Assembly: GCA_029245125.1 (NCBI GenBank)
Contig: JAQWPZ010000112.1
Location: 52,623-116,622 of the forward strand
Reading direction: 5' to 3'
Origin: Rubripirellula sp.
GTDB taxonomy: Bacteria; Planctomycetota; Planctomycetia; Pirellulales; Pirellulaceae
Length of the DNA: 64,000 nucleotides
Shown piece by piece: positions 48,112-59,200 of this stretch. Position numbers and translations under genes: made by a program. Positions within the stretch are counted from its first letter, which is position 1. Every line of letters begins with the position of its first letter. Below the pieces are notes generated by a model. That model saw nothing but the letters and a program-made list of their open reading frames with translations, was not told the origin of the DNA and ran no database searches.

Positions 48112-49311
48112 TTACAGTTCGCGGATGCGTAGGTTGCGGAACTTCAAATTGTTCGGCTCACCGTGATCTTGCAGGCCAATGTAACCTTCCAGCGGTCGGT
48201 CCTTCATCGCTCCCTGATCGAGTTGGGTGTCGACGATTGGTTCGCCGTTGAGTTCGACTTGCAGGTGATTGCCGATGCAGGTGACCACCATTCGGTTCCA
48301 TTGGTTGGGTGGTCGTGACATGTTTTTACTCGCGCCAACGGTGCGAATGATCCCGCCATGATCGTGAGCGGTCATTGGACCTTGTTTCTTGGTTGAATCA
48401 AGCACTTGCGCCTCGATGCCTTGCTCAACGGGGTCGCTGCGATCGCCAACGCGAAAGTAGATACCACTGTTACCACCGGGCGGATATAGGTACTCGACAT
48501 CTAACACAAAATCTTTGTACTTCTTTTCGGTCCACAAATAGGCATCATATCGTTGCCACCCTTTCTCGCCGGCCCGAGGTTGGATTAACAGCGAACCGTC
48601 TTGTTGTGGCAGCCAGTTCCCTGTGGTTTTCCAACCGGTCAAATCCTTCCCGTTGTAGAGTGACTTGAATTGAGTCAGATCGCGCAGTTTGATATTTCGC
48701 CATCGCACCTCGTAGGGCCCTTGGTCCTTGCCAATGCCGTGAACCTGCAGGCCAATGAATCCTCTTGGGTGCGTTTGGAAGCGTTCTTTGTGGGTGAGGT
48801 CAGAGATCGGTTGACCGTTCAACCAAACTTGGATGTTGGGGCCAACTGCAACCACGTGATAAGTATTCCATTCGCCATCTTTAAATAATTCATGTGGCGT
48901 TCGTTGATCGTCTGGAGTCATCCAGCCGCCGGCGGCTTCTCCATAAATGTAGCCGGCGGTTCCGTTGGTCGCGATTTCGATTTGCGGTCCATTCACGCGA
49001 CCGGTCGGTGTATCTTTTGTTTGCGATCGGATTTGCACCCCGGAGTTCAGTGCACTATCCACCTTCACATCGAACATCAGTTCAAAGTCGCCGTACAGTT
49101 GCTCAGTGCAGAGAAAGGAATTCGGGCTCCCTTCAGTTGTTTCGCCGACAATCGTATTGTCCTCGACCCGATAGGTTGCCGTCCCATTTCGCTGTGACCA
49201 ACCTTTCAAGTCCTTGCCGTTGAACAGATCGACGAATCCGTGGTGATCGGCGTGCGTGAGGGTTGATAAGGGGGCTGCCAGCAAGAGGAGGCAGGTAGCG
49301 AAGCGAATCAT
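48112..49311 (-). CDS. Secreted protein with two DUF1080 domains
   Basis: Two copies: 'FVDLFNGKDLKGWSQRNGT' and 'FKSLYNGKDLTGWKTTGNW', each ending '..RWRNIKLRDL' / 'KFRNLRIREL'. Start at MIRFATCLLLL. Confidence 0.88.
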   Translation of the reverse strand: MIRFATCLLLLAAPLSTLTHADHHGFVDLFNGKDLKGWSQRNGTATYRVEDNTIVGETTEGSPNSFLCTEQLYGDFELMFDVKVDSALNSGVQIRSQTKDTPTGRVNGPQIEIATNGTAGYIYGEAAGGWMTPDDQRTPHELFKDGEWNTYHVVAVGPNIQVWLNGQPISDLTHKERFQTHPRGFIGLQVHGIGKDQGPYEVRWRNIKLRDLTQFKSLYNGKDLTGWKTTGNWLPQQDGSLLIQPRAGEKGWQRYDAYLWTEKKYKDFVLDVEYLYPPGGNSGIYFRVGDRSDPVEQGIEAQVLDSTKKQGPMTAHDHGGIIRTVGASKNMSRPPNQWNRMVVTCIGNHLQVELNGEPIVDTQLDQGAMKDRPLEGYIGLQDHGEPNNLKFRNLRIREL

Positions 49312-49487
49312 GGCATGCTCCATGAGGGGGCAGAAAGGTCGTGAGGTGAGGCGAGAAGCCCATGTCACGCCCAGTGTAAAATGTTTCGCTCATTGTAAAT
49401 GAGCCGGCGACCCTCTTGGTAATCGTGCTGATCCGATTTTCTTTTTGCAAGGAAATCTAGACGGATCCGTGCTGCTGCCGAGGATTT

Positions 49488-50111
49488 TCAGCCGGTGCGT
49501 TGGTAGATGGCTGTCAGCAGTGACTCGATATCTTTGAATTTTTTGCCCGTGGCAATCGCATCGTCAATCAGTTTCCGTGCATCCGATTCACTGTGGCCGA
49601 GTGTGACCAGCGCGTCGAAGGTTTCCTTGACAACTTCGCTGGAAGCATCGTTGTTTTCGGCTGAGATTTCTTGTTGAACCATCAGAGCGAAGCGAGGCAT
49701 TTTTCGACGCAGCTTGGCGATGATTCTTTCGGAGGTTGCGGGGCCGATCCCCGGTAGTGCCGAAAGCCCTTTGGCATCTTGTTGGTCAATTAAGATCGCC
49801 AGTTCATTGACGGGACGCACCATCGCACGCAACGCTTTTTTGACGCCGACTCCGTCCACGCTGCAAAAGAGATCGAAAAATTGCCGCTCCGGCTCCGTCT
49901 GGAAACCGACCAGGCGTGGTGTCAGTCGGCCGCCTTGGGCATTGCCATCGATGTAGTCAAGCGTGTGAAGCCGCACGGTTTCACCAAGTTGGCTTTGCAG
50001 TTGGCGACGGGTGTAGTCGGCAACCAATACCTCATATTCAAAAGGTGCTGATTCGATACCCACGGCTGTTTCGGTGACGTGGGCCAACTTTCCTGAAATC
50101 GTGATAATCAA
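49488..50111 (-). CDS. ruvA: Holliday junction branch migration protein RuvA
   Basis: 'MIITISGKLAHV', 'FFDLFCSVDGVGVKKALRAM', 'LSALPGIGPATSERIIAKLRRKM'. Confidence 0.93.
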   Translation of the reverse strand: MIITISGKLAHVTETAVGIESAPFEYEVLVADYTRRQLQSQLGETVRLHTLDYIDGNAQGGRLTPRLVGFQTEPERQFFDLFCSVDGVGVKKALRAMVRPVNELAILIDQQDAKGLSALPGIGPATSERIIAKLRRKMPRFALMVQQEISAENNDASSEVVKETFDALVTLGHSESDARKLIDDAIATGKKFKDIESLLTAIYQRTG

Positions 50112-50171
50112 CCTTCACTCCTTGGTGTTGCTGGGCGGTACATCGTGAACTTGTGGCCGTTCAGCCCGAGA

Positions 50172-50705
50172 TCACTGTAATTGACCGACCGTGGCTTGGT
50201 GACAAAGTGCGATCGCCAACGCATCGGCGACATCCGCCGGTTCGGGGGCAGCCGCCAAGCCGAGTTGTGCTTTGACGGCCAACTGCATTTGATGTTTCGG
50301 TGCTCTACCGTTCCCCGTCATCATCCGCTTGACTCGTGTAGGTTCGTAGTGAGTCACTGAGATATTGGCCAGCCCCGCGGCCAAGCAAAGCACACCACGA
50401 GCGTGTCCCATTAAGATCGCGGTTCGAGGGCGTTCGTAGTGGCTGAACAACTGCTCCAACGCCATGTCTGTTGGGCAGTGCTGTTCGATGACTTCTTGAA
50501 CTCCCTCGAACAACTCTCTCAAGCGTTCTTCAATTGGTGCTTTCGCGCGACTACGGATCACACCCGCTTCGATCAATCGGACCCGTCCCGTACCGATGCG
50601 GGCGTTGGAGTCTAAATCAATCACGCCGTAGCCGGTGATGTTTAATCCAGGGTCGATACCCAAAATACGGTTTGGGTGGCGGTCGGATTTTACGAACGTT
50701 CCCAA
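50172..50705 (-). CDS. ruvC: Crossover junction endodeoxyribonuclease RuvC
   Basis: '[18 protein letters not shown]', '[30 protein letters not shown]', '[12 protein letters not shown]'. Confidence 0.94.
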   Translation of the reverse strand: MGTFVKSDRHPNRILGIDPGLNITGYGVIDLDSNARIGTGRVRLIEAGVIRSRAKAPIEERLRELFEGVQEVIEQHCPTDMALEQLFSHYERPRTAILMGHARGVLCLAAGLANISVTHYEPTRVKRMMTGNGRAPKHQMQLAVKAQLGLAAAPEPADVADALAIALCHQATVGQLQ

Positions 50706-52309
50706 CTCGTGCCTTCTTTTTTGTCCAGCAACGCGATTCCCAGATCAGTCAAGCGATCGCGAATGGCATCACCTGTGGCATAGTCTTTCCGCTCACGAGC
50801 TTCCTTTCGCAAATCGATCAACAGATGAACGACTTGGTCCAGCATGGCAGTATCTTGGTCATCACCACCGGCTGTTGCCGGTGGTTTAATGAACAGTCCC
50901 AGAACGCTGGCGAGTTCGCGGATGACGGTCGCGGATTTGATCAGCGATTTCACCTCGGACTGTTCTGGATCAGCTCCGGTGGCGAGCGAATGGGCATCAA
51001 TATGACGATTGAGTGAGCGGATAGAGTCAAAGAGGACGCTGATCGCTGCTCCGCTGTTGAAGTCGTCGTCCATGGCCGCCAGGAATTTTTCGCGTGCCGC
51101 ATGGATTTCGGTCAACAGCGGGTCACCGGCTGGATCGAAATCACCGTCGAAGCGGTTCGTGTGCGTTGGCAGGTCATAAAACAACTGACCGGGATGGTCA
51201 GTGGTTTCAACCTTGGACGTAATCTCGTTGAACCGGTCGAAGAACCGATAAAACGTTTCCAACGACGTCCCCGCCTCTTCGAGAATTTCCTCGCCGTAAA
51301 TGATCGTTGAACGGTAGTGCGTCCGTAACAGGAAGAACCGAATTCGTTCACCGGTTTGGGTGCGAATCAAATCGGCTAACCCACCAGCGCCTTTGCTGCG
51401 GCTGATTTTGCCGGCGGCCGCTTCATCGGGGCTCGGCTCACGATCACTTTTGCCGCCGACTTTACCTTTTTCTCCTGCCCGCATCAGCCCGTTGTGAAGC
51501 CAGTACTTCACCATCGGGGCGTCGTGGCAACATCCGCTTTGTGCTCGCTCGTTTTCATGGTGTGGAAACATCAGATCCAATCCGCCACCGTGGATGTCAA
51601 ACGTATCACCCAGGATTTGGTGACTCATGGCCGAGCATTCGATGTGCCAACCGGGGCGGCCTGGCCCCCAGGGACTGTCCCACGAGATCTGGTCCGCCTT
51701 TGAACTCTTCCACAATGCAAAATCGCCGGGGGAGCGTTTCTTGCCTGCCGCTTCGCCACCCTCACCCTGTTGGGCATCGGGCGTTCGGTTGGACAGTTGC
51801 CCGTAATTCGGGTCGCGAGCGACATCGAAGAAAACATCACCGTCGACTGCGTAGGCGAATCCCTTTTTCTCTAAATCCTCGATGAAAGAAATGATCTGGG
51901 GCATGTGATCGGTTGCCCGTGGGAGGTAATCAATCTGGTTGACCCCCAGTTCTTTCAAGTTTGCCAAGTAGTCGGCCGTCATTTCGCAGGCGATCTGGGA
52001 CATCGGGATCCCGCGCTGGTGGCTTTTCGCAATCAGCTTGTCGTCGACGTCCGTGATATTGATCACCAGTGTCACGTCATATCCGCTGTACCGCAGGTAG
52101 CGTTTGATCGTATCGAAAATCACTGGTCCGACCATGTGACCGATGTGTGACTCGGCATAGACGGTTGGTCCGCACAGGTAGATGCCGACCTGTGGCGGGC
52201 GCAGCGGCTCAAACAACTCCTTCCGCTTGCTGAGGGTGTTGTAGATACGGATCTCCGGTTTGCGGGATGTCGTATCAGATTCCGTTGCGGTGGCAGCGGC
52301 AGTGCTCAT
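50690..52309 (-). CDS. cysS: Cysteinyl-tRNA synthetase
   Basis: '[50 protein letters not shown]', '[39 protein letters not shown]'. Confidence 0.95.
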   Translation of the reverse strand: MSTAAATATESDTTSRKPEIRIYNTLSKRKELFEPLRPPQVGIYLCGPTVYAESHIGHMVGPVIFDTIKRYLRYSGYDVTLVINITDVDDKLIAKSHQRGIPMSQIACEMTADYLANLKELGVNQIDYLPRATDHMPQIISFIEDLEKKGFAYAVDGDVFFDVARDPNYGQLSNRTPDAQQGEGGEAAGKKRSPGDFALWKSSKADQISWDSPWGPGRPGWHIECSAMSHQILGDTFDIHGGGLDLMFPHHENERAQSGCCHDAPMVKYWLHNGLMRAGEKGKVGGKSDREPSPDEAAAGKISRSKGAGGLADLIRTQTGERIRFFLLRTHYRSTIIYGEEILEEAGTSLETFYRFFDRFNEITSKVETTDHPGQLFYDLPTHTNRFDGDFDPAGDPLLTEIHAAREKFLAAMDDDFNSGAAISVLFDSIRSLNRHIDAHSLATGADPEQSEVKSLIKSATVIRELASVLGLFIKPPATAGGDDQDTAMLDQVVHLLIDLRKEARERKDYATGDAIRDRLTDLGIALLDKKEGTSWERS

Positions 52310-52446
52310 CGTATTGATCGATTAAAAAGCCGAGGGAAGTGGACCAGTCGGGGGATTATAGGAGACTTGGCCGATTTAGCAGACCCCGTTTTTTACAGGG
52401 GCATAGGCGATCACGGATACCGGTCGGTGGCTGGGTGGCTGAGTGG

Positions 52447-52474
52447 CGTGGAAACCCGGGCGTGGAAACCCGGG
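52447..52474. repeat. 14-bp perfect tandem repeat x2
   Basis: CGTGGAAACCCGGG x2, preceded by GGTGGCTG-type 8-bp repeats. Confidence 0.9.
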
Positions 52475-52502
52475 TGTGGGAGCGGCTCTGTTTTACTCCG
52501 TT

Positions 52503-53003
52503 TCAACCAGAAGTTCGGTGCAAAAGTACGACCGCCCGGGCTGCGATCGCGCTGGCACTGCCGATGGAGCCAACGCCTTCCCCTGTTTTGGCTTTGATGC
52601 CAACTTGCTCGATCTGAAGATCGAGCAGGCCTGCGACCGTCTCTCTCATCGCCACCAAGTGGGGTGCCATTTTGGGCCGTTCGGCCAGAATCACGCAGTC
52701 CAAGTTGACGATCGCCATCCCGTGGTGGCGAATCCGAACCAAGGCCTCGTGCAGGAACTCCGCGCTATCGCGATCACGATTCTCCGCCGCATTATCGGGA
52801 AATAGCTGGCCAATGTCGGGCTCGGCCACGGCCCCCAGCAAGGCGTCGGTGATTGCGTGCAGCAGGACATCAGCATCGCTGTGGCCAATCGAATGGACAT
52901 CTGCCGGCAGATCGATGCCACCGATTCGTAATGGACCTTGGTTTCCCAGTCGGTGGGAGTCGTATCCGAGTCCAATTCGTAGTGGTGGCAGCGAATGCGT
53001 CAT
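52503..53003 (-). CDS. ispF: 2-C-methyl-D-erythritol 2,4-cyclodiphosphate synthase
   Basis: '[11 protein letters not shown]', '[31 protein letters not shown]', '[12 protein letters not shown]'. Confidence 0.93.
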   Translation of the reverse strand: MTHSLPPLRIGLGYDSHRLGNQGPLRIGGIDLPADVHSIGHSDADVLLHAITDALLGAVAEPDIGQLFPDNAAENRDRDSAEFLHEALVRIRHHGMAIVNLDCVILAERPKMAPHLVAMRETVAGLLDLQIEQVGIKAKTGEGVGSIGSASAIAARAVVLLHRTSG

Positions 53004-53160
53004 GATTCATCAGTTCGCGAAGGCAGTTGTGAGTCGATTTGGTGGTCTACGAAGAATGGGATTCGAACCTACAATGTTGGCTCTTCCGATTCGCAGCAGC
53101 CCGCGGTTGCTGCGTTGTTCGGTTGCTCATGCGACAAAACCCACTTCCAGCCAGCACCTT

Positions 53161-54165
53161 ATGCCGATCATTGAAGTTCGACAACTCGCCAAATCTTATC
53201 GCGTTTACAAGAAGCGCGAGGGTTTGGGCGATAGTATCCGAGGGTTATTCCGCCGAGAATATAGTGACGTGCAGGCGGTCCGAGGCATCGACTTGGACGT
53301 CGATCAGGGAGAATTTGTCGCCTTTCTCGGGCCTAACGGAGCGGGCAAAACGACGACGCTGAAGCTGCTTAGCGGAGTGATCAGTCCGACCTCCGGAACG
53401 GCTTCGGTGATGGGGTTCACGCCCTGGCAACGAAAGAACGATTATCGCCGCCGGTTTGCCTTGGTGATGGGTCAGAAGAACCAACTGTGGTGGGATTTGC
53501 CCGCCCAGGAATCTTATCGGTTGCATGAGCAGATTTACGGGATTGATCACGATCAGTTTGAAAAGACGCTGGCCGAATTGACCGATTTGTTGGACGTTGG
53601 GCGTTTGTTGAGCCAACCGGTGCGAGAACTGTCGCTTGGCGAACGGATGAAGATGGAACTGATCGCCGCGTTGTTGCATCGTCCCGAGGTTTTGTTCCTG
53701 GACGAGCCAACGATCGGCTTGGATGTCATCGCCCAGCACAACATTCAGCAGTTTTTGCGGTTCTATCAAGAGAAGCGAAAAATCACAATTTTGCTGACCA
53801 GCCACTACATGAAAGACGTCGCAGCACTCTGCAAACGGGTGGTCCTGATCGCCGGCGGACGAATCGAGTACGATGGCTCGCTTGCAGGGATCATTGATAA
53901 GTTTTCCGGTCACAAAGTCGTGACTCTGCAATTCGCCGATGGCCATCGGCCCTCTCTCGAATCGATGGGAGAGGTTTTAGAGGAAACGTGGCCAAAGGTG
54001 CGAATCCGAGTTGATCGAGCAGAGGTCCCTCGTGTCTTGGCGAGTGTTCTACGCGACAACCCGATTGAAGATGTGGCCGTTGAAGATGTGCCGTTGGAAG
54101 AAGTGATTGCGGAACTGTTCCGCGAAACCAGCGGTAAGCAGTCACAGCAAGCCGAATTTGCCTGA
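53161..54165 (+). CDS. ABC-2-type transporter ATP-binding protein
   Basis: '[18 protein letters not shown]', '[32 protein letters not shown]'. Start taken as ATG 53161 rather than the ORF start 52672, which lies inside antisense ispF. Confidence 0.9.
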   Translation: MPIIEVRQLAKSYRVYKKREGLGDSIRGLFRREYSDVQAVRGIDLDVDQGEFVAFLGPNGAGKTTTLKLLSGVISPTSGTASVMGFTPWQRKNDYRRRFALVMGQKNQLWWDLPAQESYRLHEQIYGIDHDQFEKTLAELTDLLDVGRLLSQPVRELSLGERMKMELIAALLHRPEVLFLDEPTIGLDVIAQHNIQQFLRFYQEKRKITILLTSHYMKDVAALCKRVVLIAGGRIEYDGSLAGIIDKFSGHKVVTLQFADGHRPSLESMGEVLEETWPKVRIRVDRAEVPRVLASVLRDNPIEDVAVEDVPLEEVIAELFRETSGKQSQQAEFA

Positions 54166-54168
54166 TCC

Positions 54169-55995
54169 ATGCCTCTGGTTTCTATTGACGATTTGTCCAT
54201 CGGTTTTCGCGGTCCATTACTGATGGATGGAGTGAGTTCGCGGATTGAGGTTGGCCAAAAAATTGGTTTGCTGGGTCGCAACGGCGCCGGCAAAACGACC
54301 CTCATGCGGATATTGGAGGGCAAGGTTACGCCCGATCATGGTTCGGTCACGCTATCGCCGGGTGCGACCGTTGCACGACTCAGCCAAGAGGTGCCGCATG
54401 ACAAGACCGGCACGGTATCCTCGGTCGTTGCATCCGGTCAGAAAGTTGCCGGGGCAGACGATCCACATGAACAATGGCAGATCGAGCACGCTGTTGAGCA
54501 AACGTTGTCTCGAATGAATCTGGATGGTGACGCCGCCTTTGAGACACTCTCGAGTGGCATGAAACGTCGTGTCTTGCTGGCCCGTGCTTTGGTGTCCCAG
54601 CCGGATCTTTTGTTGCTGGACGAGCCGACCAACCATCTTGATATTCAATCCATTTTGTGGCTGGAAGAGTTTTTGAGTCGCTGGGGCGGGACCTTACTGT
54701 TCGTGACTCACGATCGAACATTCTTGCAAAATTTGGCGACTCGGATCTGGGAAATCGATCGGGGGCAACTTTTTGATTGGTCCTGTGACTATCAAACGTT
54801 TTTGCAACGCAAAGAGGCTGCTTTGGTAGCGGCCGAAAAACAGGACGCTCTGTTTGATAAAAAGCTAGCGCAGGAAGAAGCCTGGATTCGCCAAGGGATC
54901 AAGGCGCGGCGGACTCGCAATGAGGGGCGAGTACGCGCACTCAAAGCGATGCGCGTTCAACGTCAGCAGCGGCGGTCGGTGGAGGGTACGGCAAAACTCA
55001 ATTTGCAGCAGGCTGAACGGAGTGGCACGCTTGTCGCTGAAGTCAAAGACCTGTCATTTGCGTTTGGAGATAACCAAATTCTTGACCGCTTTTCGACCAC
55101 GATCATGCGCGGGGACAAAATCGGCATCATCGGGCCGAACGGCGTTGGAAAGACAACGCTACTGAAACTGTTGCTCGCCGAAATCAAACCAGATGCGGGG
55201 TCAGTTCGGTTGGGGACCAAAATGGAAGTCGCGTATTTTGATCAACTCCGCGATACGCTTGATCCCAATAAATCACTCCAAGAAAATGTCGGTGAAGGGC
55301 GTGACACCGTGCGATTCGGTGAAACAACGAAACATATTCTCGGGTACCTGCAGGATTTTTTATTCACCCCCGAGCGAGCGCGAACGGAAGTGCGTTTCCT
55401 TTCCGGTGGTGAACGCAATCGAGCCTTGTTGGCCAAGTTGATGACGAAACCGGCCAATGTCATCGTCCTCGATGAGCCGACCAACGACCTCGACAGCGAA
55501 ACGCTAGAACTGCTTGAACAGCAGTTGGTCGATTTTCAAGGGTCTGTGTTGATGGTCAGCCATGATCGAACCTTTCTTAATCATGTGGTTACCAGCACCA
55601 TCGTGTTTGAAGACGGTGGTGTCAAAGAGTACGTCGGGGGTTACGACGATTGGTGTGCGACCGTCAAGCGTCGGCAGGACGAGCAGGCCGGTTCCGAGCC
55701 GGTGAATGGCAAAGGGAAACCTGCAACGTCGAAGCCGAAATCGAAACCCGCAGCGCCGGTTCGTGCCAAAAAACTTAGCTACAACGAACAGCGAGAACTC
55801 GATCAACTACCCGGCAGGATTGAAAAAGTCGAATCTGAAATCGCTGCATTGCACGATACGATGGCCTCCCCTGATTACTACCAGCAGGCAAGTGATCTGA
55901 TCGCCGCGGACGCAACACGTCTGAAATCGTTCGAAGACGAGTTGGCGACCGCTTATGAGCGGTGGGAATCTCTGGAATCAGAGTTGGCGGATTGA
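54169..55995 (+). CDS. ABC-F family ATPase (Uup-like)
   Basis: Two ABC domains: 'GLLGRNGAGKTTLMRIL', 'LLDEPTNHLDIQSILWLEEFL', 'GIIGPNGVGKTTLLKLL', 'VLDEPTNDLDSETLELLE'; C-terminal coiled coil. Confidence 0.93.
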   Translation: MPLVSIDDLSIGFRGPLLMDGVSSRIEVGQKIGLLGRNGAGKTTLMRILEGKVTPDHGSVTLSPGATVARLSQEVPHDKTGTVSSVVASGQKVAGADDPHEQWQIEHAVEQTLSRMNLDGDAAFETLSSGMKRRVLLARALVSQPDLLLLDEPTNHLDIQSILWLEEFLSRWGGTLLFVTHDRTFLQNLATRIWEIDRGQLFDWSCDYQTFLQRKEAALVAAEKQDALFDKKLAQEEAWIRQGIKARRTRNEGRVRALKAMRVQRQQRRSVEGTAKLNLQQAERSGTLVAEVKDLSFAFGDNQILDRFSTTIMRGDKIGIIGPNGVGKTTLLKLLLAEIKPDAGSVRLGTKMEVAYFDQLRDTLDPNKSLQENVGEGRDTVRFGETTKHILGYLQDFLFTPERARTEVRFLSGGERNRALLAKLMTKPANVIVLDEPTNDLDSETLELLEQQLVDFQGSVLMVSHDRTFLNHVVTSTIVFEDGGVKEYVGGYDDWCATVKRRQDEQAGSEPVNGKGKPATSKPKSKPAAPVRAKKLSYNEQRELDQLPGRIEKVESEIAALHDTMASPDYYQQASDLIAADATRLKSFEDELATAYERWESLESELAD

Positions 55996-56247
55996 ACAAA
56001 ACGATGCCGGCAGCCGAACGCGTCTGCCGGTGTCGAATCTGGGAGGCCCGATTCGGATCGATCTAAGCGGATCGATTTAGTTGAGCTGCTGTAGTAGCGG
56101 ATCTGTTGCTAGCGCCATTCTGCTTCAAACCAGTTAGAATGAACCTTTGTGTGGATTGCACATCTCTTCGAATCCTGCCCGCCCCACCCTGCCCTTTTGT
56201 GTTTCCTGCCCTTCTCCGCTGAGTTTCCACGCTCGCCAAATAACTGT

Positions 56248-59200
56248 ATGAATTTGTTCAATCACTCGTTTGATCGGCGGATCCGCCAGCGACTTGGCGT
56301 TTCTCTTGTGGTAATCCTCCTTGTCGCATTCTCCGGTCTCGGCTCTGTCAAAGCCGAGGAGTTAGTTGATTTCAACCGTGAGATTCGGCCTCTGTTGTCC
56401 AATCGCTGTTTGATCTGTCATGGGCCGGACGAGGCAGAGCGTGCGGCAGGTTTGCGGCTCGATTCACTAGCCGGTGCCACCGCTGATCTCGGTGGTTACG
56501 CGGCTGTTGCCCCGGGCGATCCCGAGGGAAGCGAGTTGTTTGCTCGCGTCCTCAGTGACGATCCTGATTTGCAGATGCCACCTCCTGACAAAGGTCAACA
56601 TCTGAGTGAACCCGAAATTGCATTGTTGAAGCGTTGGATTGAACAGGGCGCTCCGTATGCCAAGCATTGGTCTTACGTCAAACCTGAGCGGCCAACACTT
56701 CCGAAGGTGAATGATCCAAGCTGGGTCACGAATCCGATTGATCATTTTGTGTTGGCGAAACTTGATTCGCTTGGTTTGCGACCTTCCCCTGAGGCGGATC
56801 GGTTGACGTTGGCGCGACGCTTGTCCCTCGATTTGACCGGATTGCCACCGACGTGGCAGGAGGCAAAAGCGTTTGATTTAGACACGCGGGACAATGCTTA
56901 CGAACTGTACGTTGACCGTTTGCTGGACAAGCAAACCTACGGAGAACGTTGGGCTCGAGTCTGGCTCGATCTGGCCCGCTATGCTGATTCCGCAGGGTAC
57001 GCCGACGATCCGCCACGGACAATCTGGGCTTACCGAGATTATGTGATTCGCTCTCTGAATGCGAATAAGCCATTTGATCAATTTACGATTGAACAGATCG
57101 CCGGGGACTTACTTGGCGATCCCACTGACGAACAACTGATCGCCACCGCCTTTCATCGCAACACATTAACGAATAATGAAGGCGGTACGAATAACGAAGA
57201 GTTTCGCAATGTTGCGATTGTCGATCGTGTGAACACGACGATGGCGGTGTGGATGGGCACCACGATGGCGTGTGCGCAATGTCACACGCACAAGTACGAT
57301 CCGATCACCCAAGATGAATACTTCCAGTTTTTTGCCTTCTTCAACCAGTCTGAAGATAGTGATCAACGCGACGAGCGGCCACTGCTGGAGGTCTGGTCGG
57401 ATCAACAGCGAACGCGACAAAAATCACTCCAGCAAGAGAGCGAAGCATTACAGCAAAAACTCACGCAGGATCGACCAGAGATTGACGCAGATCGAGTGAG
57501 TTGGTTGGCTGGATTTGACCAACAGCCAACGTGGAGCCCTCTGACTGCCGAGGCGGTTGAAGCAGAGCATCGATCATTGGCGATTGGCGAGCAAGGTTGG
57601 ATTGATGCGAACGGAGAGCTGCCTCAGACGGACCGGTACCAGCTTCGCTATCCGATCAAGGCGCAGTCGATCACTGGCTTGCGTTTGGAAGTGCCTGCCG
57701 AACAAACCGATAATTTTGTGGTGAGTTCGATTTCCGCGGTTTGGGAGCCAGAGGATTCTCAACCAACCGACGCGAGATATGTGCGGGTTGAATTGCCGGG
57801 TGCAAACAAAATGATTCACCTGGCAGAGATCCAGGTTTACAGCGATGGCAAGAATGTTGCTGTGGATGGAACGCCGAGCCAGAGCACGACCGACTTCGGT
57901 GGTGAGGTCAAATATGTCAATGATGGGAACACCGACGGTAATTACAACGGTCGATCGGTAACACATACGGCCTCGCAAACAGACCCTTGGATCGAAATTG
58001 ACCTCGGTAAATTAGTGCCGGTAGAACGTTTGGTGATCTGGAATCGAACCGACGGTGGGGCAGCGATTGGAAAGCGTTTGCAGGGATATCAAGTCCGCTT
58101 GCTTGATGAAGGCAGGGAAACCGTTTGGCAGCAGCAACCGGAAAGTGTGCCGTCCCCGAGTGAGGCTTGGTCACCAGATGGTACGATCGAAATCCCGCTG
58201 CATTTGGCGGTGGCTGATCACGAGCAAAAAGGTTTTCCCGCGCAATCAGTTCTGGCGGCACAGCCAGATCCCAAGCAGGGCTGGGCGGTGTCGCCGTTGC
58301 AGGGTCAGCCTCATGAGTTGACATTGCTGTTGCCGAAGCCACGCCAGTTAAAGGATGGCAGTTTAAAGGTTCGTATCGATCATTCATCGATCCATTCTCG
58401 CCACGTTTTGAATCGATTTCGATTCTCAGTCACCTCAGATGCCAGCGTCTCCAAATGGGTCGCTCTGCCTGCTGATGTCGTGGCGGCCATTCGTCATCCA
58501 GATCGAACTCAGGCCGAGCAAAATCGATTGGTGGAATATCACCGGAGCATCACGCCGATTCTCGCGGTGACTCGTGAGCAGTTGGAAAAAATCCAGCAAC
58601 AATTGGCTAGCGTCAAAGCGATGACGACTGTTCCCGTGATGAAACAATTGTCGGCCGAGCGGCGACGTCAAACCCGGGTGCAAATACGAGGGAACTATCA
58701 AGCGACAGGGGATGAAGTCACCGAGGGAATTCCGGCAGCTTTTCACGCGTTGCCAGATGAGGGGCCGCGCGACCGATTGGCATTGGCAAAGTGGTTGGTT
58801 GACGGAGAGAATCCTTTAACCGCCCGAGTGATTGCAAATCGCCACTGGGAGCAGATCTTCGGCAGGGGACTTGTCGTCACCAGTGAAGAGTTTGGCAGTC
58901 AGGGCGAACTGCCTTCGCACCCGGAGCTTCTCGATTGGCTGGCGGTTGATCTTCGGGATGGTGGCTGGGATCTGAAACGCTTTCTCAAGCTGCTGGTAAC
59001 CTCGTCGACCTACCGCCAAGAATCGGTGACGACGCCTGAATTGCAGGAAGCTGATCCCTTCAATCGCTTTCTCGCACGCGGGGCGAGATTTCGCGTGTCA
59101 GCTGAAATGGTGCGAGATCAAGCCTTGTTCGTCAGCGGACTGTTAAGCGAGAAAATGTATGGCAAGCCGGTGAATCCACCGCAGCCACAGCTTGGATTGA

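Noticed and set aside
53040-53160. tRNA gene on the minus strand
   Set aside because: Only a T-arm-like segment is present; the acceptor stem and anticodon arm do not pair at correct spacing. Kept as a finding for a remnant, not as a tRNA feature.
52672-53160. N-terminal extension of the ABC ATPase ORF
   Set aside because: It lies antisense to ispF, and the '[11 protein letters not shown]' segment comes from the tRNA-like sequence; the true start is probably 53161.
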